Shown here piece after piece: positions 1 through 5,455 of a stretch of DNA of 5,455 nucleotides (within the stretch, counting starts at the first letter, position 1; every line of letters begins with the position of its first letter). Made by a program: the position numbers and the translations under genes. Source of the stretch: Ruminococcus sp. (lineage in GTDB: Bacteria; Bacillota; Clostridia; Oscillospirales; Ruminococcaceae); assembly GCA_017622635.1 (NCBI GenBank), contig JAGAQS010000249.1:1-5455 (forward strand), given 5' to 3'. Below the pieces are notes generated by a model. The model had not been told where the DNA came from and did no database searches. It was given only the letters and a program-made list of their open reading frames with translations.

Positions 1-684
1 GTCGGAAGCTGTTTCTGTATCACCTGTAGTTTCTTCGCCGAGTTCAAAACTGTTCATAAATTCTTCAAAGTCAAAAGGTGTGAACTCATCAACCTTTACA
101 AGATAAATCTGTTCGTCGTAACTCTCCTCAGTGCCTACGAGCTTATCGCCCTCCATAGTGAGAAGCATAGCACCTGTTTCATTTGAAATTTCAATTTCTG
201 TTTCGCTGACCATACCCCATGTATATGTCAGACCTTCTTCTGTACCACTGTATTCTGCCATATTGTCAGCCATACTTGCTGTGTTGTCGTCCTTTATGTC
301 AAGCTGAAAAACGGCATATATCGGAATACCCATGAGGTCGGTCATTTCTTCGCCCTCAACTACCATTTTTTCACACTCCCACTTACCGATAAAAGCAGTA
401 GCGTCGGCATCAATATATTCATGTGTTACAACTTCGGTTGATTCTTCTCCCATTGCATCATCTTCAGTTTCAGAAGATTTTTCTTCAACTGTGGTATCTT
501 CTTCTGTTACCTCTTCTGTAGTTGTTTCTGCCTCTGTTGTTTCTTCTTCTGTTGTGGTCTCTTCGCTTGATTCTTCGGAAACAGACGCACTTGAATCAGA
601 ACTTTCCGTTTCCTCGTCACCGCATGATGCAAACATACAGGTCATAGTTGTGCAAGCCATTAAAAGTGCAATTAATTTTTTCAT
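1..684 (-). CDS. Tandem paralogous lipoprotein C, lipocalin-like domain (3' end beyond window)
   Basis: The reading frame opens with ATG at 684 and stays open for 228 codons to the left edge, so the gene is truncated by the window. Residues 1-20 are a lipoprotein signal peptide (MKKLIALLMA...MFAS) with the lipidation cysteine at residue 21, followed by Gly-Asp. Residues 22-88 are a Ser/Thr/Glu linker. Residues about 93-210 are the repeated domain: GKWEC (100-104), GIPIYAVFQ, a TWGMVSETEIEI block, MEGDKLVG, and IYLVKVDEFTPFDFEEFMN. Alternating strands and the GKW opening suggest a small beta-barrel of lipocalin type; this is inference. The visible end (residues 211-228) is again Ser/Thr/Glu-rich. 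It may be a short tail like that of gene A or a linker to another domain outside the window. The predicted product is anchored on the outer face of the membrane. The ligand and role are unknown. The start is fixed by the signal peptide and a good ribosome site. Confidence 0.88.
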   Translation of the reverse strand, partial: MKKLIALLMACTTMTCMFASCGDEETESSDSSASVSEESSEETTTEEETTEAETTTEEVTEEDTTVEEKSSETEDDAMGEESTEVVTHEYIDADATAFIGKWECEKMVVEGEEMTDLMGIPIYAVFQLDIKDDNTASMADNMAEYSGTEEGLTYTWGMVSETEIEISNETGAMLLTMEGDKLVGTEESYDEQIYLVKVDEFTPFDFEEFMNSFELGEETTGDTETASD

Positions 685-691
685 AATAATT

Positions 692-697
692 CTCCTT
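692..697 (-). promoter_or_regulatory. Ribosome binding site of lipoprotein C
   Basis: AAGGAG lies 7 bases before the ATG at 684. It supports this start and gives gene C its own initiation site, unlike gene B, which depends on coupling. Confidence 0.8.
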
Positions 698-707
698 GTT
701 ATTCATA

Positions 708-725
708 AAGATTTAAATTTATCTT
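708..725 (-). repeat. Short inverted repeat in the B-C spacer
   Basis: AAGAT and ATCTT flank an 8-base AT-only loop in the 45-base spacer between genes B and C. The spacer also contains the 10-mer AAATTTATCT (plus-strand reading, 715-724). The same 10-mer occurs in the leader of gene A at 2417-2426, at a similar distance from the start codon. It could be a remnant of a duplicated leader. The stem is weak and may be chance in AT-rich DNA. Confidence 0.3.
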
Positions 726-729
726 CAAA

Positions 730-1785
730 TCATGAGTTTAAATCATCTACTGACGTAAATTCATTAACTCTGACAAGATATATCATAGCATCTGAAGTAT
801 CGTCGTTTATAATAAGGTAATCACCGTCAAGAGTCATAAGCATAGAATCATTTTCGCCGTCAATTACTGCGATTTCCGTTTTACTCAACATACTCCATGA
901 CCATATTGTTTCCTCCGTGATTTCCGATATAACTTCACCGAGTAATACCGTACCGTCCTCTTTAAAATCAAACTGGTATATAAGACTTAACGGTATATCG
1001 TTTATATCAGTCGTTTCCTCACCGCCGACAACTGCCCGTTCACCTTCCCATTTTCCGAAAAAAGCAGTTTTGTCGGATTCATTAAAACCGTTTATAAAAC
1101 TTTCAAAGTCAAAGGGTGTAAATTCATCAACCCTGACAAAATACATAACGTCGTCGGTCGCCATATCAGTTCCGACAAGATAATCACCGTCAAAGCTGAA
1201 AAACATGGCATCACCGTTTTCGTCCATGATTCCGATTTCGGTTTCACTTAACATTCCCCAAAAATATTCGGGGGATTCTTCAATAATGCCGTATTCTGTC
1301 ATATTTTCCGAAACACTTACCGTATCATCATCTTTCAGTTCAATCTGACATACAGCATACAACGGTATACCTTCAATGTCGGTTATTTCCTCGCCGTCTA
1401 TAACCGCCCTTTTACATTCCCACTTGCCGATAAAAGCAGTAGGGTCTGCATCTTCAACGTATTCATATGATGTAATTTCAGAATCTTCATTTTCCGTTAC
1501 AGATATTTTTATTTTTTCCGTTCGGGATTCTGTTGACGTTTCTTCAGATTCTGACGACGATTTCTCAGATTCAGTTGTTGTTTCAGATGTGTTTTTTTCT
1601 GTTGTTTTGGTTGTTGTCTGTGTTTCCGTCTGAGATTCGGTTTTTGTTTTGGTTTCGGATGTTGTTTCCGTTACGGCTGAATCGGAAACGGATACATTAT
1701 CTGTTTCTTCCTGTTTTTTTCCGCACGACACGGACGCACAAAACACAGTCATACAGGCAACAAGTGAAATAATTAACTTTTTCAT
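730..1785 (-). CDS. Lipoprotein B with two tandem lipocalin-like domains
   Basis: A 351-residue predicted lipoprotein of unknown function. Residues 1-20 form the signal peptide (MKKLIISLVA...ASVS) and Cys21 is the lipidation site. The lipobox is somewhat atypical, with Ser at -3. Residues 22-106 are a very low-complexity Thr/Glu/Ser/Lys linker. It is followed by two copies of the domain found in genes A and C. Copy 1 (about 114-232) has GKWEC, GIPLYAVCQ, WGMLSETEI and VRVDEFTPFDFESF. Copy 2 (about 238-347) has GKWEG, DIPLSLIYQ, WSMLSKTEI and VRVNEFTSVDD. Copy 2 has lost the Cys after GKWE and is more diverged. The two copies join directly with almost no linker. The ATG shares one base with the stop codon of gene A (TAATG). 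No Shine-Dalgarno sequence is visible, so translation is probably coupled to gene A. The gene stops with TGA. The fold assignment to a calycin/lipocalin-like barrel is inference. Confidence 0.9.
   Translation of the reverse strand: MKKLIISLVACMTVFCASVSCGKKQEETDNVSVSDSAVTETTSETKTKTESQTETQTTTKTTEKNTSETTTESEKSSSESEETSTESRTEKIKISVTENEDSEITSYEYVEDADPTAFIGKWECKRAVIDGEEITDIEGIPLYAVCQIELKDDDTVSVSENMTEYGIIEESPEYFWGMLSETEIGIMDENGDAMFFSFDGDYLVGTDMATDDVMYFVRVDEFTPFDFESFINGFNESDKTAFFGKWEGERAVVGGEETTDINDIPLSLIYQFDFKEDGTVLLGEVISEITEETIWSWSMLSKTEIAVIDGENDSMLMTLDGDYLIINDDTSDAMIYLVRVNEFTSVDDLNS
745..1446 (-). repeat. Tandem duplicated domain inside lipoprotein B
   Basis: Two direct repeats of about 110 codons, at about 1090-1446 (copy 1) and 745-1074 (copy 2). 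They align at the protein level as: GKWE, then a GEE..TD block, an IPL block, Q plus an acidic K-x-D-x-TV turn, W-x-ML-S-x-TEI, DGDYL, and VRV-D/N-EFT. Related single copies are in gene A (about 1890-2228) and gene C (about 55-408). Confidence 0.85.
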
Positions 1786-2393
1786 TATTCATCAACTGTT
1801 GTTGTTTCGGATTCTTCGGAAACAGCGTTTTCTTCCGTCTTTTCAGTATCTTCCGTTGATTCAGCATTTTCAGACGCTGATTCGTTCATAAATTCTTCTG
1901 CGTCGAAAGGTGTGAACTCGTCAACACTGACAAGATATATCACATTATCTGATTCAGAGTCACGACTTGCGAGTTTATCTCCCTCAAAAGAGAAAGTAAG
2001 TGCTGTACCGTCCTCGGAAACGATTTCAATTTCAGTTTCGCTTACCATACCCCATGTATATTCTATCACTCCTGAAGGTGCGTAGTCTGACGTATAAGCC
2101 TTGCCGTCATCTTTTATATCAAACTGAAACATTGCATATATCGGAATACCCATAAAGTCGGCAAGTTCTTCACCGTCAACAATTATTTTTTCGCACTCCC
2201 ACTTTCCGAGAAAAGCAGTGGCATCAGCATCAATGTATTCATGTGTTGTTTTTTCGGTTGTTTCTTCTTCAACAGATTCTTCCGAAACAGACGATTCACC
2301 TGAAACAGAACTTTCCTTTTCTTTGTCACCGCATGATGCAAATGTACAGATTATCGCTGTACAGGCAATTAAAAGTGCAAGTAACTTTTTCAT
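1785..2393 (-). CDS. Lipoprotein A, single lipocalin-like domain
   Basis: A 202-residue predicted lipoprotein and the first gene of the lipoprotein unit. Residues 1-20 form the signal peptide ending in TFAS, with Cys21-Gly22 as the expected lipidation site. A short Ser/Glu linker (22-50) is followed by one domain at about 56-168: FLGKWEC (61-67), GIPIYAMFQ, a DIKDDGK turn, WGMVSETEIEI, FEGDKL, and IYLVSVDEFTPFDAEEF. The final 33 residues are an acidic Ser/Glu/Thr tail with no predicted structure. The domain is closest to that of gene C, although the loop before the WGM block is shorter. Function is unknown; surface anchoring is predicted. The ATG is supported by AAGGAG five bases upstream and a promoter about 70 bases upstream. 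The TAA stop overlaps the start of gene B by one base. Confidence 0.9.
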   Translation of the reverse strand: MKKLLALLIACTAIICTFASCGDKEKESSVSGESSVSEESVEEETTEKTTHEYIDADATAFLGKWECEKIIVDGEELADFMGIPIYAMFQFDIKDDGKAYTSDYAPSGVIEYTWGMVSETEIEIVSEDGTALTFSFEGDKLASRDSESDNVIYLVSVDEFTPFDAEEFMNESASENAESTEDTEKTEENAVSEESETTTVDE

Positions 2394-2398
2394 AACTT

Positions 2399-2404
2399 CT
2401 CCTT
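2399..2404 (-). promoter_or_regulatory. Ribosome binding site of lipoprotein A
   Basis: AAGGAG (within AAAAGGAGAAG) ends 5 bases before the ATG at 2393. It is the strongest initiation signal in the lipoprotein cluster. Confidence 0.85.
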
Positions 2405-2415
2405 TTGACTTTCTG

Positions 2416-2449
2416 AAAATTTATCTGTCGTTAAAGTACAGATAATTTT
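2416..2449 (-). other. Hairpin in the 5' leader of the lipoprotein unit
   Basis: On the minus strand AAAATTATCTGT and ACAGATAAATTTT can form 12 base pairs with one bulged A, closing a 9-base loop. The element starts about 8 bases after the predicted transcription start and ends 11 bases before the AAGGAG. It is not followed by a clean U-run, so a terminator is unlikely. An mRNA-stabilising 5' hairpin or a DNA operator with two TTATCTGT half-sites are both possible readings. Confidence 0.5.
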
Positions 2450-2463
2450 AAGTCATGTTATAT

Positions 2464-2492
2464 ATTATACCACGAATAAAAAATAAAGTAAA
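2464..2492 (-). promoter_or_regulatory. Sigma-A type promoter of the lipoprotein unit
   Basis: TATAAT at 2464-2469 is preceded by TGG, giving an extended -10 (TGnTATAAT). TTTACT at 2487-2492 matches 4 of 6 bases of the -35 consensus, with a 17-base spacer. Transcription would start near 2457, leaving a leader of about 64 bases before gene A. This is the best promoter match noticed in the window and fits the start of the lipoprotein cluster. Confidence 0.75.
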
Positions 2493-2588
2493 TGGACGTT
2501 TCGGAAACTTTTTATATAAATTCAAAGATATTATTATAAAACCTGCACAAAAAATGTACTTTATAATTGTTACAAGTGCTAAACGGAA

Positions 2589-3503
2589 CTACATTACAAG
2601 ACCTGTGCATACTATTCCCTCCGTAAAGTGTTTCTGTAAAAAAACGTATATAAGCATTACGGGTGCAATGGAAATCAGACAGCCAGCTTCTTTCCACACA
2701 ATTTCCTCTCTCGGACTTATCTGTACGGTTGCCGTATTGAAAAGATTTTTTTTCAGTTCACCGTCAAGATTTTCAAGGACAACGGCAATTGTTTTTGTAT
2801 TTGTAAAAAATGACGTACTCATATAGTGGTCATTCCAGTAAAACACAAACGAAAACAGAAACACCGTAACAAATGCAGGTATCGCATTGGGAAGCATTAC
2901 TGAAACAAAAGTCCTGAAAGGTCCGCAACCGTCAATGTATGAAGCGTCTTCAAGTTCTTTAGGAAGTCCTTTAAAAGACTGTATAAAAATAAGAATCATA
3001 AGACCCGAACGTATACCGTTGCCCGTAAGTGCAGGCAGATACATAGTAAGCATACTGTCAATAAGATTAACGGTAAACAGCCCTTTTATTCCGAAATTCA
3101 TAAACTGCGTATAAAGCGGTAACGATATAATCTGAGGCGGTACAATAATCATCATTATGACTATTGCGAAAAAAAATTTTTTTCCCCTGAAATTATATCT
3201 TGCGAAACCGTAACCCGTTACAGCACATGAACAGACCTGAACAAGTGAACAGCCGATATTTAAAAAAAGTGTATTTTTAAGAGTATTCCCGAAATCCATA
3301 GCCTTTACAGTATCTCTGATTACACTAAGCGTGAAGTTCTGCGGAATCCATATGACAGACGGATTATTCATGTCATTTCTTTCCCTGAATGCACAGCTTA
3401 CCATATATATTACAGGATACATAATTACAAAGCCGAGTCCGAAAAGAATCACAAACCGGAAAAAAGACCATATTTTTTCTGTAACTTTATTTATCGGAAT
3501 CAC
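2589..3503 (-). CDS. Carbohydrate ABC transporter permease, MalG/UgpE type
   Basis: A 304-residue inner-membrane permease, the second of a pair. Hydrophobic segments lie near residues 14-36, 77-97, 109-130, 145-176, 206-222 and 274-289, consistent with six helices. The EAA loop that docks the ATPase is at about 183-204 (ELEDASYIDGCGPF...SVMLP). It is followed by the FYWND motif (221-225) and the LQKHFTEGI C-terminal block (289-297), both typical of CUT1 MalG-like subunits. The length is slightly above the usual 270-290. The start is GTG at 3503. No ATG is available in frame before residue 28, and the GTG lies 17 bases inside the end of the upstream permease, which fits translational coupling. 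No clear Shine-Dalgarno sequence is seen. The gene stops with TAG. The substrate is unknown; a sugar or oligosaccharide is inferred from family. Confidence 0.92.
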   Translation of the reverse strand: MIPINKVTEKIWSFFRFVILFGLGFVIMYPVIYMVSCAFRERNDMNNPSVIWIPQNFTLSVIRDTVKAMDFGNTLKNTLFLNIGCSLVQVCSCAVTGYGFARYNFRGKKFFFAIVIMMIIVPPQIISLPLYTQFMNFGIKGLFTVNLIDSMLTMYLPALTGNGIRSGLMILIFIQSFKGLPKELEDASYIDGCGPFRTFVSVMLPNAIPAFVTVFLFSFVFYWNDHYMSTSFFTNTKTIAVVLENLDGELKKNLFNTATVQISPREEIVWKEAGCLISIAPVMLIYVFLQKHFTEGIVCTGLVM

Positions 3504-4398
3504 CCCATTTACACAGAATGAATTTATTCAGAATAAAGACAATAATTCCCGTCATAACCATAACCACACCAAAATAAACCCATGCCATAGCCGACTCCTC
3601 ACCGAAAGCCCATTCGTTTCTCATGTCGCCCATACGTTGCATGACCGTATTCAGAGGATTTGTAAAGGAGTCTATGACGGTAAAAACAGTGTTCACGACA
3701 ATAAACGGGCTTACATACGGAAAAGTTACTTTCCAGAAATATTCCCACGCAGTCGCACCCTCTATCTGTGCGACTTCTCTCGCAGAACGTGGAATATTCT
3801 GCAATGCCGAAAGAAAAATAAGTATCTGTATACCACTGTTCCACACAATTCCGAAAATATTGTCGGCAACCGACGAAATAAATGTACCTGCTCTGTCGCT
3901 TATTCCGTAAACACCGAGAAATTCAAGCAGTTCACCGATTAAATCAGTCGAAAACATTGTTGACGAATTTATGACATCATTGTTTCCCGACATCTCCATA
4001 TCAGCACTGATAATTTTATATACAGGACCTGTAACAATAATCACAGGCAGAAAAAACACCGCTCTTGCAAGTGTCCTGCCCCTGAAGTTCTGATTTAAAA
4101 TCACAGCAATAAACAGTGAAAATATAATAATCAGCGGAGTTTTCCACAGTGTTTCAACAAGCATATCAACAAGATATTCAGTATACTTTTCGTCTTCCGT
4201 AAGTACTTTTATATATTTTTCCATTCCGACCCATTCCGTTACGGTTTTTCCCGAATCAACAGTAACTTCACTGAATGAAAACAGCAAAGACTTGAAAAGC
4301 GGAATCAGAAAAAATACAACCGTTCCCACAATCCATACCGAAATAAAGCCATAACCGTAAAGAGCCTTTTTTTTTGAATACGGAATTTTCTTTTTCAT
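3487..4398 (-). CDS. Carbohydrate ABC transporter permease, MalF/UgpA type
   Basis: A 303-residue inner-membrane permease that would pair with the following MalG-like subunit to form the channel of a CUT1 importer. Hydrophobic segments lie near residues 16-40, 86-102, 111-130, 181-200, 229-246 and 272-294. The EAA loop is at about 207-227 (EVAQIEGATAWEYFWKVTFP), preceded by the common LQNIPRSAR segment. The N-terminus is lysine-rich and includes a nine-A tract in codons 8-11. The ATG shares its first base with the TGA stop of the DUF5696 gene (TGATG). An AGGAGG lies 13 bases upstream, inside the end of that gene. The last 17 bases overlap the next permease. Family membership is clear; the substrate cannot be told from sequence. 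No ATPase or binding protein gene is visible next to it. Confidence 0.93.
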   Translation of the reverse strand: MKKKIPYSKKKALYGYGFISVWIVGTVVFFLIPLFKSLLFSFSEVTVDSGKTVTEWVGMEKYIKVLTEDEKYTEYLVDMLVETLWKTPLIIIFSLFIAVILNQNFRGRTLARAVFFLPVIIVTGPVYKIISADMEMSGNNDVINSSTMFSTDLIGELLEFLGVYGISDRAGTFISSVADNIFGIVWNSGIQILIFLSALQNIPRSAREVAQIEGATAWEYFWKVTFPYVSPFIVVNTVFTVIDSFTNPLNTVMQRMGDMRNEWAFGEESAMAWVYFGVVMVMTGIIVFILNKFILCKWGDSDK

Positions 4399-5455
4399 CA
4401 GAAAATAATTCCCTCCTCCGCATAGTCCGAAAGTTTTATAATATTGCCGTTGCAGTCAATGGTTTTGTTGTTGAAATCAGCCGTTATAACAGTACCGTTT
4501 GACCAGACCGAAGTTATAAGATTACCTGAGTTTTCAACATTGTATTCAACAATTGTTGAATCTCCGACAGTTTCCGCAACATATTCAATAATCTTATAAG
4601 CGACGGATATTGTGTCAATCCATTTTTCATAGTTCGCATAGTACAGACCGTCCGCATCTGTGTCTTTAAGAACGCCTGTCTCATTGTAAATCATATCACA
4701 CCGCAGACTACTACCCGTCACTGCCGACATAAGCAGAAGATTTTCAGCGTCGGGACTGCCATTAAAAGCCGTTGACGTATAGGGAACAATACCATGCATG
4801 ACCATCTGAAAAAACGGTATATTCCCGTCAAAAATATCATAACCGCTTGAATTAAGGGGTACGTTTATAATATGGTCTGCATACGGAAAAACATAAGCAT
4901 TTGCACCGTCAGCAAGCAGTTTTTCGGTTTGTGAAAGATTTTCCGTTATGATGTTCATTGTATCATGACGTGAAATCTTGTCTTTGCTGTAATCACCGTA
5001 AAGAGAAGTACTCAGACTGCCGAACGAAATACCGTTCATTTCAGAATAATTTTTCCTGATTTCCGAAAACATTTCACCGAAACACTTCGGAGAAAGAAGC
5101 ATACTGTTTTTCCGTAAACTGTCGGGAATACCATAAGCTAAATTATACGGCTGTATTTTTGAATAAGAACCCGATACCCTCACCGCACCCGAAAAAACAT
5201 TAAAGCCGTTAAAATAAATACTGTCCGTTACGGGATAAAATTCAAAATTATTACTTTCAATAAAGTCCATAAAATCACTGAAATCACTTTTTCCACCAAG
5301 AGTGCGTGATGGTTTTGCTTTGGTGTCAATCTTGTTTTTAATACCGTTGTCCGTCCAGTTCCTGTAGGAAACAACCATATTGTCAACACCGTTTTCTTTC
5401 AGTTTTTCAAGAATGGTTTTCGCACCGCTGTAGTCCGTCAATGACTGTTTCGTCA
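4398..5455 (-). CDS. DUF5696-type protein, C-terminal part (5' end beyond window)
   Basis: The frame is open from the right edge to a TGA at 4398-4400, giving 351 visible residues. A TTG at 5441 could be mistaken for a start. The frame continues upstream of it (TKQS before LTDYSGAKTILEKLKENGV), it falls inside a conserved-looking segment and it has no ribosome site, so this is a truncated gene. The visible text resembles DUF5696 proteins of Firmicutes: a VVSYRNWTDNGIK strand-turn, the TLGGKSDFSDFMDFI block, EFYPVTDSIYFNG, then VPYTSTAFNGSPDAENLLL, and a C-terminal beta-rich part (VEYNVENSGNLITSVWSNGTVITADFNN). The alternating strand/helix pattern suggests the end of a TIM-barrel, glycosidase-like domain followed by a beta-sandwich; this is inference. 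As I recall, the family is often encoded beside CUT1 sugar permeases, as here. It may process or sense the imported glycan, but no catalytic residue can be assigned. Confidence 0.78.
   Translation of the reverse strand, partial: TKQSLTDYSGAKTILEKLKENGVDNMVVSYRNWTDNGIKNKIDTKAKPSRTLGGKSDFSDFMDFIESNNFEFYPVTDSIYFNGFNVFSGAVRVSGSYSKIQPYNLAYGIPDSLRKNSMLLSPKCFGEMFSEIRKNYSEMNGISFGSLSTSLYGDYSKDKISRHDTMNIITENLSQTEKLLADGANAYVFPYADHIINVPLNSSGYDIFDGNIPFFQMVMHGIVPYTSTAFNGSPDAENLLLMSAVTGSSLRCDMIYNETGVLKDTDADGLYYANYEKWIDTISVAYKIIEYVAETVGDSTIVEYNVENSGNLITSVWSNGTVITADFNNKTIDCNGNIIKLSDYAEEGIIF
4412..4417 (-). promoter_or_regulatory. Ribosome binding site of the MalF-like permease
   Basis: AGGAGG inside the last codons of the DUF5696 gene, 13 bases before the ATG at 4398. 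The spacing is long, so re-initiation at the TGATG overlap probably helps. Confidence 0.6.

Larger units (their letters stand above)
2394..2588. other. Intergenic region between permease and lipoprotein units
   Basis: A 195-base gap holding the promoter, leader hairpin and ribosome site of gene A. The part next to the permease stop (about 2493-2588) is very AT-rich. It has a six-T run on the minus strand (2549-2554) but only 4-bp candidate stems before it, so no real terminator can be called. Read-through from the permease genes into the lipoprotein genes is therefore possible. Confidence 0.6.

Noticed and set aside
332..820. Ser/Val-rich open frame on the plus strand opposite lipoprotein C
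   Set aside because: It is the antisense reading of the Thr/Glu/Ser linker (GAA, ACA and similar codons read as TTC, TGT, TCT, GTT) and spans the gene C start and spacer; no ribosome site or protein-like composition. The same applies to plus-strand frames at 917-1183, 1376-1633, 1533-1772, 1649-1891 and 2218-2445.
745..1446. CRISPR-like or mobile-element repeats in the lipoprotein region
   Set aside because: The repeats are diverged coding domains of about 110 codons, without short identical repeats, spacers, terminal inverted repeats or a transposase.
2498..2516. Plus-strand hairpin GTTTCGGAAAC followed by TTTTT
   Set aside because: The stem is only 4 bp with a 3-base loop and no plus-strand gene ends here.
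2549..2577. Possible terminator after the MalG-like permease
   Set aside because: There is a six-T run, but the stems before it (TGTA/TACA or ACTT/AAGT) are only 4 bp with AT-rich loops.
2512..2697. Short minus-strand frame overlapping the end of the MalG-like permease
   Set aside because: It is an alternative frame of the permease 3' end running into AT-rich spacer, with no homology-like features.
2455..3942. Plus-strand open frames opposite the permease genes (2455-2826, 2887-3114, 3331-3942, 3623-3910)
   Set aside because: They lie antisense to well-supported permeases and have no recognisable domain or initiation signal.
4399..5441. TTG at 5441 as the start of the DUF5696 gene
   Set aside because: The frame stays open to the window edge, no ribosome site precedes it and the visible protein lacks the N-terminal part expected of the family.

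Overview
All recognisable genes lie on the minus strand, so the window reads right to left. The DNA is AT-rich, has AGGAG-type ribosome sites and encodes Gram-positive-style lipoproteins with Ser/Thr/Glu-rich linkers. This suggests a low-GC Firmicute, most likely a gut or rumen clostridium of the Ruminococcus/Oscillospiraceae kind. That placement is inferred from sequence style only.

Right part (2589 to the right edge): three overlapping genes form the end of an operon. First is the C-terminal part of a DUF5696-type protein that runs off the right edge. It is followed by the two inner-membrane permeases of a carbohydrate-type (CUT1, MalF/MalG-like) ABC importer, each with a recognisable EAA loop. 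The junctions overlap by 1 and 17 bases, so translation is probably coupled. No solute-binding protein or ATPase gene is in view. The binding protein probably lies upstream beyond the edge, and the ATPase may be a shared MsmK-like subunit encoded elsewhere.

Middle (2394-2588): a 195-base intergenic gap with a good extended -10 promoter, a 12-bp imperfect hairpin just inside the predicted 5' leader, and a strong ribosome site. It starts a second transcription unit. No convincing terminator is seen for the permease operon.

Left part (1-2393): three tandem paralogous lipoprotein genes. Here they are called A (1785-2393), B (730-1785) and C (1-684, running off the left edge). Each has a signal peptide ending in Cys-Gly at residues 21-22, a low-complexity Ser/Thr/Glu linker, and a domain of about 110 residues with a GKWE start, a GIP block, a W-G/S-M-x-S-x-TEI block and a VDEFTPFD end. 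B carries two copies in tandem, so four copies of the domain are visible. The domain looks like a small all-beta (lipocalin/calycin-like) fold, but its function is not known from sequence. A and B overlap by one base; B and C are 45 bases apart.

The transporter operon probably imports a sugar or oligosaccharide whose processing involves the DUF5696 protein. The lipoprotein cluster has its own promoter, so a functional link between the two units is not shown.
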